Of a stretch of DNA of 64,000 nt, positions 1 through 10,452 are shown one piece after another. Position numbers and translations under genes: made by a program. The stretch lies in the NCBI GenBank assembly GCA_026874595.1, contig CM049320.1:2442501-2506500 (forward strand), written 5' to 3'. The notes below the pieces were generated by a model that made no database searches, was not told where the DNA came from, and saw nothing but the letters and a program-made list of their open reading frames with translations. The number at the start of each line of letters is the position of its first letter. Position 1 is the first letter of the stretch. The DNA is from Sipunculus nudus. Taxonomy: Eukaryota; Annelida; Sipuncula; Golfingiida; Sipunculidae.

Positions 1-860
1 GTTTCAGTCTGTATGTTTATCTCTGTCTCTCTGCCTGTCTCTTTCACTGTCTCAGTCTCTGTATGTGTAAGACTGTCTCTCTCTCTCTCTGCCTCTATCT
101 CTCAGTATGTTTCAGTCTGTATGTTTATCTCTGTCTCTCTGCCTGTCTCTTTCACTGTCTCAGTCTCTGTATGTGTTAGACTGTCTCTCTCTCTGCCTCT
201 ATCTCTCAGTATGTTTCAGTCTGTATGTTTATCTCTGTCTCTCTGCCTGTCTTTTTCACTGTCTCAGTCTCTGTATGTGTAAGACTGTCTCTCTCTCTGC
301 CTCTATCTCTCAGTATGTTTCAGTCTGTATGTTTATCTCTGTCTCTCTGCCTGTCTCTTTCACCGTCTCCGTCTCTGTATGTGTAAGACTGTCTCTCTCT
401 CTGCCTCTATCTCTCAGTATGTTTCAGTCTGTATGTTTATCTCTGTCTCTCTGCCTGTCTCTTTCACTGTCTCAGTCTCTGTATGTGTTAGACTGTCTCT
501 CTCTCTGCCTCTATCTCTCAGTATGTTTCAGTCTGTATGTTTATCTCTGTCTCTCTGCCTGTCTCTTTCACTGTCTCAGTCTCTGTATGTGTTAGACTGT
601 CTCTCTCTCTGCCTCTATCTCTCAGTATGTTTCAGTCTGTATGTTTATCTCTGTCTCTCTGCCTGTCTCTTTCACTGTCTCAGTCTCTGTATGTGTAAGA
701 CTGTCTCTCTCTCTGCCTCTATCTCTCAGTATGTTTCAGTCTGTATGTTTATCTCTGTCTCCCTGCCTGTCTCTTTTACTTATATCTCTCCGTATGTTTA
801 AGTCTCTCTCTCTCTCATTCTCTTTCTCTCTCTCTGCACTCTTCCGTCTCCCTAAAATAG
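1..860. repeat. 104-bp CT-rich minisatellite, about 8 copies
   Basis: The phrase GTTTCAGTCTGTATGTTTATC recurs at 1, 109, 213, 317, 421, 525, 629 and 733. The period is 104 bp, with the first unit 108 bp through extra CT dinucleotides. Units are nearly identical and decay after about 780. The long Ser/Leu/Val-rich open frames here arise only from the low-complexity pyrimidine composition and are not genes. Confidence 0.95.
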
Positions 861-3000
861 TCTGACTCTGTGATACAAACCCTCACTCTTCCCTAAAGTT
901 GAGCTCTGTTGGAAAAAGGCTTGTCACTTGCTGAATCATATCCTATAAACTCATAATCTTCATGCTTTTTTTCAGTTGATAATACTAACAATTACTGGTA
1001 ATGGTTTATTTTAACCATTTTATACACTCGTAAAGGGTTATCATTTTTTTTTCTACACAAATGCATTGTCCACTTTTTCTGTTAAACCATTCCTCAAATA
1101 ACTTCCAGGTTTCTTTTATTAACAAGACTATTTACATATGTTCAAGTGTCTCGATCGCTATCTTACAAAATGTACACATTTACTATCAGACCTTACCCGG
1201 ATTTCATAAATCTTTTAGTTTTAACCGCTCCCTCGGGATGTTCACTTTTTATACGCCCTGTTTACATTTGCCCGGAGGTGTACTCTGTCTGTAAATTTAT
1301 TTGATCAAACGATGCGGTATTTTAAATTAAATCTTTCCCGGGGCTACACGCATGGGCCAGTTCGAAAGGTGCCAGCATCATCCTTCCATCCCCTCTCCCC
1401 TGGCTAAAGTTTTGTCCGCGGGTATAAATTTGTGACAACTCGGTACTTTTGTGTTCACTCGACCATGAATGGCGTGCTAATATTTCATCATTGTACTTGG
1501 GTTATCCCGAACATCTCACGATCACGGTTCATTTAACAAAGTTCACAAAGCAATGACGTCACGGCGGGACGCCGTCTGTTGCCTTCACTACCTGTCAGTC
1601 ATGGACACGTGGCCATTGTAAGTTTACTAAGTCACGCCCCTGTTGACACTCGATGATATATTGTCTGCGTGATTGTTATAACGTGTGGATGAATTGGCTG
1701 GAAAGTGGTAAATGCGTGTCCCCGCTGGGCTGAGTTGTTATGGTAAGATAATTCAGGGGTGTGATTGTGTATTCTGCTACAGTCCAACCGTCCGCCACTG
1801 GACTCAACCATTGTTTATGCTCTTAGTTTTGTTCGCCCATATATATGTTGTAAAAAATATTGAGGTTGGCCCGCTTCCAGCCGTGTTCATTTTTAGCTAA
1901 TTAGCATAAAGCAAAATGGCCGCCAAATAATGCTTAATAGCAAAAAAAAAAAAAAACCACAAGTACCTCAAGTTTTGACATAGAGAGTGAACAAATACAT
2001 GGATTCAAGGGTATAATGACCCAGAGAATTCATTTCCTATATTGTTTTGGGTATAGTGACCACCATTTTCAAGATGCCTGGATCGCCATTTGAAAAACGC
2101 GTTAATCATGAATATAAACCCGCGAAACCTGTGTAAGACAGCCTGCGGACCAAAAGTGGTTTAAATTCGCAGGTTGTCTTATTAGACATTTCAGTTATAA
2201 CCAGTGTGGATGCTTACGGTTCACTCCAGGGTGGTCTTAATAGACAGGGGGTATTTCAGACAGGCAAACTGTACATTACTGGCTTATTGATTTGGTTGAT
2301 ACGTTGATTCCAACATACTTTGCAGATCTATTTTATTTTATAATTTGGAATAAAATGACTAATTAAACGCTGGATTATAGATGTAGATGACTAAAGTTCC
2401 TTGACAACAGCTGTTATACAATATATGTGAGTATACTCCGTTTTAACCACCTATATAGAGCCTTATTAATAAAACAATAAGAGCAAAACGTACGGTACAA
2501 AACAGCAGTTATCCACGATTTTGAATGTTTACCCTTGCGCCGCAGTGTAGAACAATAATTACAACTTAAGCAATGTTTCTAAGTTGGGGAATGAATGACG
2601 AATTAAATTAGCATCTTTTCTGAAATTCCAACACTTTATATAACAACAAATACACCAGATCCATGTGTCTGACTATAACTGTTTAAAATATATTGTCTTT
2701 TAACGAATATCTCAGGTATGACTGTAGGCCTCCATCAGTATCATATTAATATTAGTTATACGACAGCAATGTGATTTTGAGATGTAGATGGCGCTCCCTT
2801 TGCCGACTTACTTGTGCAAGCAGAAATCATTTTTGACTCTCCAGTCCATAAACCACTACGGACTTAGGTTCATATTATAAAGAATGATTTCCTAGAGGAA
2901 CGGGAATCCAATAAACATAAATTTAATGGGAATCAGTTTGAAAAAATGGCATCCTTACAGAAACACTCAATTTTTATCAATAACATGTATTTATATATAC
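861..3000. other. Non-coding stretch, no gene recognised
   Basis: No open frame here has a recognisable domain. A perfect TGACGTCA (CRE-like) lies near 1554 in a GC-richer patch, a run of 13-14 A near 1950, and AAAATGGCCGCC near 1912 whose frame stops after four codons. The patch at 1320-1720 could be promoter-like, but nothing downstream supports a gene. Confidence 0.5.
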
Positions 3001-3008
3001 AGTATATA

Positions 3009-3184
3009 AACAGTAAAGCCTCGTCTTACGACTACCTCAGTTTAGCGACCATGTCAGAATAAGGACCACTGTTTTACGGTTAGATTTCCTTTTTGCTCAG
3101 AACTCGCTTTGATGACCACCTCGAACATGTGACCACTGTATCGAGGTCCCGTTGGTGGTCGTGATTTAGAGGTTTTACTGTATA
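3009..3184. mobile_element. Small inverted-repeat element, pogo/Tigger-like termini
   Basis: The left end reads ACAGTAAAGCCTCGTCTTACGAC. The right end reads GTCGTGATTTAGAGGTTTTACTGT, so both ends share an inverted CAGTAAARCCTC core. TA-rich sequence flanks both ends. CAGT-AAACC termini with TA targets are typical of pogo/Tigger-type MITEs; the family assignment is inference. There is no coding capacity. Confidence 0.5.
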
Positions 3185-3338
3185 TAATATACATATTTAA
3201 ACCGTTTTATTCCACAGTTGTACACAGTACACTGCAGCGGGAAAGAGACATCAAAACTGCAAGAAACCACATGAAGTATGTGCCCAAACGGGGAATATCG
3301 TTTAAGGATTGCCCGCAACTCTGTGCACACGGTTCATT

Positions 3339-3503
3339 ATGTTTTACGTCCTACTTTTAATTGTACAAAATATATTGTGTGTAAAATGTGAAACGAGATC
3401 AAGAAATGATAAAGTTTCTCAACTGCACTATCCAAATGGTATGATTCTACGGCAGTTTACAATAATGACGTTTTTAATTGTAATAACTAATAAACTGAAA
3501 TAG
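3339..3503 (+). CDS. Possible short secreted-protein exon or ORF (unconfirmed)
   Basis: An ATG at 3339 opens a 54-codon frame. It starts with a short hydrophobic segment (MFYVLLLIVQNILCVKC), which looks like a signal peptide, followed by a polar charged stretch. A plausible splice donor (AAATG|GTATGA) lies at about 3438, so the real product could be a first exon of about 34 residues. No downstream exon, homology or family motif is recognised. It may equally be a chance ORF in AT-rich DNA. Confidence 0.2.
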   Translation: MFYVLLLIVQNILCVKCETRSRNDKVSQLHYPNGMILRQFTIMTFLIVITNKLK

Positions 3504-4300
3504 AAGTCATACAAAATGTCGGAGACATCGAACGCCGGACAGGATGATCCTCGTGAAACTTTGTTGTGGAGGTCTACACATCTGTCACGGCTAAACAACC
3601 CCGTCCCCCGTCTCCTCCAGGATACAGCCACCTACTGATACTAACCAACAGCTCTATTATATTAAAGAAGCCGTAACAATAATACAAAATCATTTGAGTT
3701 AAAACTTTTTATGGTGATCAGGATTACCTCGACATTTATTGAACGTGAGTGTTTTCCTAACCTTCTAAATAACCGTCCAAAGAATATTAACAAAATCTGT
3801 TTGGAATTTCTTTCGCGTAAATATCCTGAAAGACAAACGTCCTACAGGTAATGGATTTTTCTTTGGGTGTTGTGCTAATCCACCAAACATAAAAAAAAAT
3901 CTGTCTGGAACTTTATGCCTAAACTTTGAAGGCAGTCTCTAAACTTTAATTGGTTGTTACTTGGATGTTTTGCTAACCCTCCAAAGATATCTCGGGAAAC
4001 CCATCTCAAGAGTAACGTATAAAAATAAGTCTTTGTGCAGTTCGTCTATACATGCAGATTCCTCATGGCTCGTTGTACCACTATCGGTCTCCAGACTCCT
4101 GAACTGTTCTCCCGGATTTGGCGTGCCACCGAAAGCACTCTTCGGGTATTCGGGTACACTTTTTGACGCTCCATTTTACCGGGTTCACAGAGGTCCCCCA
4201 ACGCCGGTTGTTGGTCTTATGATCATCATTGTGAGGGCTTCTGAAATCAACAGTATTGCAATCGTTAACCGGGGCGTACATAGGTTGATATTGTCAGATG

Positions 4301-4302
<2 letters not shown>
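3504..4302. other. Non-coding, no gene recognised
   Basis: The 114- and 66-residue open frames on opposite strands at 3961-4305 overlap each other and show no recognisable domain or signal. I see no splice structure or repeat family that I can name. Confidence 0.4.
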
Positions 4303-4378
<76 letters not shown>

Positions 4379-4391
4379 GGAGGGAGAGAGA
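4303..4391. repeat. Compound (AT)n(AG)n microsatellite
   Basis: An uninterrupted AT tract to about 4345 runs directly into an AG tract to about 4373 and then a degenerate AG/GGGAG tail. The same AT-then-AG compound form recurs three times at 50.9-51.4 kb. Confidence 0.95.
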
Positions 4392-4503
4392 TTGTGCACT
4401 GAAATGTCTCCTTTTCCGCCTCGGACCAGACGTTGCAGTTAATTATATGTCAAAAAACGTCAGGCGTTAAGCAAGTCTCATACGGAGCAATTGTTTAAAA
4501 GTT

Positions 4504-4551
4504 TCTCTATAGAGAACTCCTACGATCGTAGAGAATCCCTACGATTCTCTA
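4504..4551. repeat. Cluster of short palindromes and a 9-bp hairpin
   Basis: TCTCTATAGAGA (4504-4515) and CTACGATCGTAG (4520-4531) are perfect 12-bp palindromes. They are followed by TAGAGAATC (4529-4537) and its inverse GATTCTCTA (4543-4551) with a 5-nt loop. All three lie within 48 bp. Function unknown. Confidence 0.7.
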
Positions 4552-4903
4552 GGATAATGTCATCAGAGAGTCTTGGTAAAGGCGGGTTCACTCTTAGATA
4601 TTCAGTTGACGGATACACAGAGACCATGACTTGATGTAATGTTACAAAACACCATTGTCTGATGTTCAGCCAACTTCTCTTTTACTGTGTTTACTTTAAA
4701 TTTCTCTAGTATATCCTCAAAGTTTATTTTATTTTTATCACTGTTTGTGTTGCTCTGAGGTGCACATTTAAAGCTTATTCCATGACAATCCCCTGCTAAT
4801 GAACCACTTAGTCCTGAGACCTTCGGGTACCATTTCCGCAGACCATGTTACTTGCTGAGTGGTCAAAGAGAGGACTTGTTAAGAGCACGGGAGTATTGTA
4901 AAG

Positions 4904-4998
4904 ATGGCGGCAGTCAGACCTGGTCGCTATCGAATCTCCAGTAGAGCAGCAACACCTGACAGGGCCGATGATGGCGATGAAATGACAAAAGGACGAAG
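4904..4998 (+). CDS. Candidate first coding exon of an unidentified gene
   Basis: An ATG in a strong context (AAGATGGCGGC) opens a frame beginning MAAVRPGRYRISSRAATP, then an acidic/basic stretch ending TKGR. It is followed at 4998/4999 by a good splice donor (GACGAAG|GTACTT), leaving phase 2. The start region matches the YY1 consensus AAGATGGCGGC, common at start-proximal promoters of housekeeping genes. The peptide is not one I recognise, and no second exon was found in the next several kilobases, so the gene could be long-intron, broken or spurious. Confidence 0.35.
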
Positions 4999-6834
4999 GT
5001 ACTTTCACAATTTAAATAAAGTACTGAAATATAAGATAAAACGAAGTTACCTATGCTAACTTCACGCGTCCTTTATAGTATAAATATATGACAAATGCAA
5101 GTAACTAGGCAATGGATATTTATCTGAATGTTCAGTCGGTTGCATCCTATTTATATGAACGTACTCCTGAATAATCCCCTATCAATGTACTCACGGTGAA
5201 GAGGCCAGTCGGAATCGTTCTCCTGTAGGTCTATTGAAGTTATTCTGGACGAGTGAGAAGCCTGTGGGATGATAAAGGTGGCAACCAGCTGCAGATTACC
5301 AACGATCGATGTGGCTGAGCACGAGAATACTAGACAGAAGGAACTTCCAGTACTGGGGGGTGCATTTCATGCAAGTTTGAGCTTTTGGAGTTTCAGTCAT
5401 TCACACTGGTCTCGTTGCAAACAACCAGTTCCAGTGGGCAACCCTATTCTTGTCGCATTAAGGTCGCCCTCTTTGTGAGAAAACCTTGGATCTGTGAAGA
5501 CACACCCAAGTCAATCATTCTTGGATTCATGTCATGTCTGATCTGTTACCTTGATACGCTTGGAAATTATTGTATATTCATTAGTGGTGTGCCGATTAAT
5601 CGATTTAATCGCTGATTGGTCGTTTTCTTTCAAAACTGATTATTTCGATTGCATGTTTGCATAATCAATTAAAAACGAGTATGTATGCACATGCTGAGAA
5701 TCTAATCCACAAAGGCTTATATGAACACAAAGTTATAAACAACAAGGAAACGGAACCTTGTGCAGCCAACAATGACTGCAAGTCGACCTTGTATTCGGTT
5801 GAATTGATAGTTTCATTAGGAATACCGATGTATATGTCAGTCGTTTTGCCGAGGACAATAATTAAGGTAATAGTATGCAGCATTTTCAACGTAATATATA
5901 AAGTGCATAAAATAATCAATTAATAATCGATCATCGGTCGTTTTTTATTTTCCAATCATCGATTATGATTGTAAAACCAATTCCTACAACTAATATTCAT
6001 CTCATAGCCCTCGAGGGCAAACAAGCAGTAACTGTTTCCCATTTCACCTAGGTTTCTTCATCCTGGGATATCCTTGATTGTCAAGTAAAAAATGAGGTAA
6101 GGTATAATGGTCGACTTATATTCCTTACAAATGTGAGCTTTAAGAAAATATATAAATTATCACTTTCTTTCAGTCCCTTCACCCGTTCTGAGGCTGCCTG
6201 TGTTGTGCTGCTTTTTTTCAATTTGCCTGCCTTTGAGTCAAAACTGCATAATTCGACCAAGACATATAACATGTTGGTGGTGGCAATGAGACCGGTACAA
6301 GTAGTGCATGGATAGCATTTCACACGTGCAAATACCTTTAAACTTAGAGGTACATGTGACATTTACGTTGATATCTAGGGAAATACTTGCAGTGATTTTT
6401 TATCCTTTTCGACAATGGCCGCTAAAAACATTAAAGTGCACTCTAAATTTTATTAACGAATACGATATTATGCTATTGTATAACAGGTGAGGACCTACGC
6501 AGGAAAGTTAACATATATAATTATGTATTTATATCATTCATCAGGGCTGTAATTGCGGGTAATTATTAGGACGAACTTATGATGTTTATATTAATTTAAT
6601 ATGTAGCTTGAATGTTGACACACATGCCCGCATTTTGGATAAATATTGTATGTAATATGTTCTTTGTTCTTTGTGCCCCCCCCCCCAACCCAGTTGCAGA
6701 GATACTTAAGACGATACATTTAGTCATTAAATGTGAAATGTTCGTACTGAAGCTGTCAGTTGACATAAGCCGTATCTCTCCATATCGTACATTGGCTTAG
6801 AATATATAGTAAGTGAAAACGCTGAGGCATACAA
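4999..6834. other. Non-coding; includes an AT-rich possible MITE near 5590-5990
   Basis: Related phrases of the form GATTAATCGATTTAATCG and AATAATCGATCATCGG occur near 5593-5615 and 5917-5935, with TTGGTCG/ATCGGTCG followed by T-rich runs at both. This suggests an old element of about 400 bp, but the ends cannot be matched precisely. No open frame here is convincing. Confidence 0.3.
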
Positions 6835-7037
6835 GTGCTTCTGGAAGTACATTTCTTGAGAACGTGCTTCTGGAAGTACATTTCGTGAGAACGTGGTTCT
6901 GGAAGTACATTTCTTGAGAACGTGCTTCTGGAAGTACATTTCTTGAAAACGTGTTTCTGGAAGTAGATTTCGTGAGAACGTGCCTCTGGAAGTACATTTC
7001 TTGAGAACGTGCCTCTTGAAGTACATTTCTTGAGAAC
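6835..7037. repeat. 29-bp tandem repeat, 7 units
   Basis: The unit GTGCTTCTGGAAGTACATTT(CTTGAGAAC) starts at 6835, 6864, 6893, 6922, 6951, 6980 and 7009 with a constant 29-bp spacing and 1-4 changes per copy. Because 29 is not a multiple of 3, a stop-free unit stays open in all three minus-strand frames, producing three overlapping 90-125-codon ORFs that are artefacts. Confidence 0.95.
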
Positions 7038-7046
7038 GTGTACATA

Positions 7047-7126
7047 TAGTAAAACCCCTCTATTGCGGACACTCACGGGACCGGACGATTTGATGTGTCC
7101 GCAGCCCGGGGTTTCACTGTATCCTC
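7047..7126. mobile_element. About 80-bp inverted-repeat MITE, pogo/Tigger-like
   Basis: The left arm TAGTAAAACCCCTCTATTGC GGACAC and the right arm GTGTCCGC..GGGGTTTCACTGTA form an imperfect hairpin with a CAGTRAAACCCC-like end and a flanking TA. It abuts the 29-bp array. It resembles the element at 3009-3184 in its termini. Confidence 0.5.
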
Positions 7127-8880
7127 GAATCATAAAATTTATCTATCACGTCGGACGCAAAAGATACAGGAAAACCTTACAACCAATACAAACAAACCCG
7201 ATGACCTACTTTAAGGTTTTTATTTGTAGTTTCTGAGCAAAGACTACATAAACATCATTTACATGGTATCATAAATCATTAATCTATGAACCTTATCCAA
7301 GTCAGGTTATAAAATTAATCCTGGTAAAATGGAAACAAGTTCACTAATGCCTTCAAAATATTCTATAAAACTTTGCCGCACAATGTTGGTTTTATTTTTT
7401 TCAAATGAATCTGTGAATTATTTTCGCATTCAGATATTGCGCTAAAAGGTTCCGTAACTGTTATCTCCCGAGGTCGATTGCCTTATACCGTTAGATTCAT
7501 TTGTCCATAGAGGTAGAGGATTTATTACATTTCTGGCATTGTTGATGTGAGTATTTGCGCGACACATTACTATTGTATCATGTATCCAGCCGTTATGCTC
7601 GTTATGCAGTTATTAACTGTTTTCGAATCTTTTCTTAAAAGAGAAGGATCTATTCAATCTTGGGAGTCACTCGAATGAACAGATTTTTCATTTACTTTTT
7701 TTAAAGATGGTGCCATTTGATAAAATCAAGAAGGATGGACACCTCTAGCTTTTATGACACAGCAGTCGTCCTCTTCACCATAACATTCAGACATATGAGT
7801 TCCTGTAGACCGAAATGATCCAGGTAACTTAAAGTTCTATATACACTGAATGATTTCGTCTGACATTGTCGTCTGACAAAGTAAAAGTAATTACCGGTAA
7901 TTATTTTGATAAACTTAAAGTTTGCTTGTCGCTTTAAAATTAGGCTTACCACTAGGCGCTCTCCTCTAGAGACTATCATACAATTCATTTATGAAGTAAA
8001 CTCACAGTCCACCCTACAGCTTGCGCTCACGCACAGCAACTGGTTACGCAATCGCAAGCCAATGTACCTGCACCGGTCAGTGTGAACATAATTCTGCAAA
8101 CTTTCACCAGACCTGCTCTGCACAACACATTCTCAGCTCCTTCTAAAGGAGAGTCGCAGAGGTACTCTTATGATGGCACTCACTATAAAACTATATGCCG
8201 GCGTTTCAAAACGTGACCGGGATGACTTTCTCCCTCGTAAGCTCTTTGAATTGGGTAGACTACTCAACGAGGACTTGTCCTGACAGACGAACAAGACCGG
8301 GACTATGACCCGACTTTCTTCCTCTCAGCGAATGCTAAACCAAGGTTTCAAGACCTTAATAAGACTAAATCTACCTCCACTCTATCAGCATGAATTTCTG
8401 CCTATACCAAATATGTATACACAGGATTATAGCCACGCCAATTGGCGCCGGTCGGGGTTAGCCGGGATGGTTTTCTCCTGCCCGGCACAAAGCTAACACT
8501 TGCAACCCACCGATCGGCACAAAAGTTCTTAAAGATCGACAAAATAGGCCTAAACAATAAAAGAATAGTTATATCATATAGAACAACGCAAACATAAAGC
8601 TTGCATTAGGCGGGCCCCTGGACCCCCCATCCCCCCCCCTGACTACCTACGTTCGCTTCGCCAATGTCCGTAAATTTAGCCGGCACTCAAATTTGTCTAG
8701 CTATAACCCTATGGATACATCAGATCTGCTGCCTTCCCAAACGAGGTCTTAGGTTTGTTGAGGCTTCAACTTTACATAATTTATAGTGGCTCAAAAACTT
8801 GGTCACAATATGTCCTTTGCAGGCTTATACAGGTAACACTATAGACCAATAACTACCTGTTTCAATTCGGCCAACCGCTG
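7127..8880. other. Non-coding or decayed; possibly upstream part of the retroelement relic
   Basis: 7127-7980 shows nothing recognisable. From about 8000 base composition rises and short coding-like stretches appear (for example KRDRDDFLPRKLFELGRLL near 8207-8265, interrupted by stops). Their position just upstream of the reverse transcriptase relic suggests the 5' part of the same element, but I do not recognise them. Confidence 0.3.
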
Positions 8881-8916
8881 GACGGTCTTATGGCTTAAGT
8901 AAAAATAAGGGAAGCC

Positions 8917-9640
8917 ATGGGGAGCCATCAGCCCTTTCGTTCGTCCCCTCCAGTCCCCGACGAAATTTGCCCCACAACCGGATTTCTCAACCGCCAACCC
9001 TACAAATTCCACCACCACTGCTTCTCCTGTTCCCAAAAGGGCAAACAATCTGAACAACCACGATCTTCATGCCCCGCCAACCGCCCTCAGTTTCCTCAAT
9101 TCCAGGTTTATCCTTTTGGCCTCGTTCCAGAAAAGGACAACAACCTCTGGCTCATTCATAACTTCTCTTTTCCCCGGGAAACTGTGTAAAGGAAAAAATA
9201 TGTCTAGGGATTCTGCTCAGGTTCAGAACCAGTCGTTGGAAACTTGCATCGAAATTTTACAAAACTTAGGTAAGGGTGCTTTGATCGCTAAAGCAGACAT
9301 AAAAAATGCATTCAGGTTAATCCCCATTTCACCCCATGACTATCACCTTTTGGGTTTTAAAATCAATGGTATCAAGACAAATGTCTGCCTGTACGAGGTG
9401 TTCCTCTTCTTGTAAAATATCTAAATGTTTCTCAACAGCCTTATATTGGTTTCTTTCCAAGGTGCACATACTAGACTCATGACTCATCAACTTATCTAAA
9501 TTCTCTAAAATTTTTTCTGGAAATGGCCAAAAACATCAAGCTACCCATTGAATACTCTGAAACTGTCCAGCCTAGCACGGCTTTGGCATCGAAGTTGACA
9601 TTGTTTAGGGAATCATGTGTCTTCCAAGCTATGAAAAATA
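8917..9640 (+). pseudogene. DIRS-like (tyrosine-recombinase) retrotransposon reverse transcriptase relic
   Basis: Three or more frames must be followed to read a reverse transcriptase. Around 9110 the motif YPFGLVPEKDNNLWLIHNFS matches fingers-domain blocks of DIRS/Ngaro-type RT. 9270-9370 gives GALIAKADIKNAFRLIPI then HLLGFKINGI, containing the first catalytic Asp (ADI). 9399-9450 gives CSSSCKISKCFSTALYWF in a shifted frame. 9516-9610 gives FLEMAKNIKLPIEYSETVQP and then GIEVD. The YxDD region and everything downstream are lost or scrambled, and stops interrupt every frame. It is clearly dead. The DIRS/Ngaro assignment rests on motif spacing and the CS..C..F..FSTAL block and is likely but not certain. 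Confidence 0.7.
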
Positions 9641-10392
9641 CTGGTTAACAACCACAGTAAGGTTCAGGTTAAACCTTTATGTCTTCTAAACCTCGTATGC
9701 CTAGCCCCAGGCATGCTTTCATGAGACGGATATTGGTTTAATCGTTCACAATTTTTAATCGCCTAGCTTTCCATTATAGAATATATACGCATCTCTAGTG
9801 AAGCAGGGAAAGGCCTTGAGGCATGGGATCTGGACCCTCTTCCCCCGGATCCGCCACTGCATTGAGAGGAATTGCAGGGCGGATCCGGTGGGAGTTTATG
9901 CCCAATCACTCTGCTTACAACAGTATATAATGTAGCTGCTGAAATAATTACTCTTGGATATGTTTGACTATATATTTATTCTTTCAGCTATATTCTTCAT
10001 AGGTAAATGAGCAAGGATGATATTAGTTTCTGAGAAACATTAACATGTCAAAGTGATGAGGAAGGGTCAGGATATGTTTCTCGCAGGTCCTGTAAAATTC
10101 ATGAAAAAAAGGCATGAAGTTTTGATTTGCTTAAAGTGTATGAACCCTGTCTCCCTCTTGTGGACCTTTCCAGAGTATTCTTCCGTCGAGGCAAACGGTA
10201 AACCAAGCTTTCCTCCAATCGTGGTTCAACCCCCATCCCCCCACCCGGTTATAAGTGAAGAGATACAATAAATATAAAATATTGCGTAAAATTGTAAAAA
10301 TTAAAAAAATACCATGTAGGCACCCGTAATGAGAAAAGGATATGAATTGGTTTTAAGTGGAGATGAAAGAGGGTCCAGTAAATATAAATATA

Positions 10393-10395
<3 letters not shown>
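9641..10395. other. Non-coding with fragments of GGATCCGCC MITE ends
   Basis: CCCCGGATCCGCCACTG (about 9844-9860) and CAGGGCGGATCCGG (about 9876-9889) are facing ends of the same family as the complete copies at 29953 and 40279. No gene is seen. Confidence 0.4.

Positions 10396-10448
<53 letters not shown>
10396..10448. repeat. (AT)n microsatellite, target of the foldback element
   Basis: Pure AT repeat directly abutting the left tip of the 10449-12596 element. AT repeat continues beyond the right tip (12597-12607), consistent with insertion into a pre-existing AT tract. Confidence 0.9.

Positions 10449-10452
<4 letters not shown>

Noticed and set aside
13-865. Long Ser/Leu/Cys/Val-rich open frames
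   Set aside because: They are translations of the CT-rich 104-bp minisatellite in several frames, with no start context or homology.
6835-7037. Possible CRISPR-like array
   Set aside because: The 29-bp units are directly contiguous with no spacers, and the DNA is eukaryotic.
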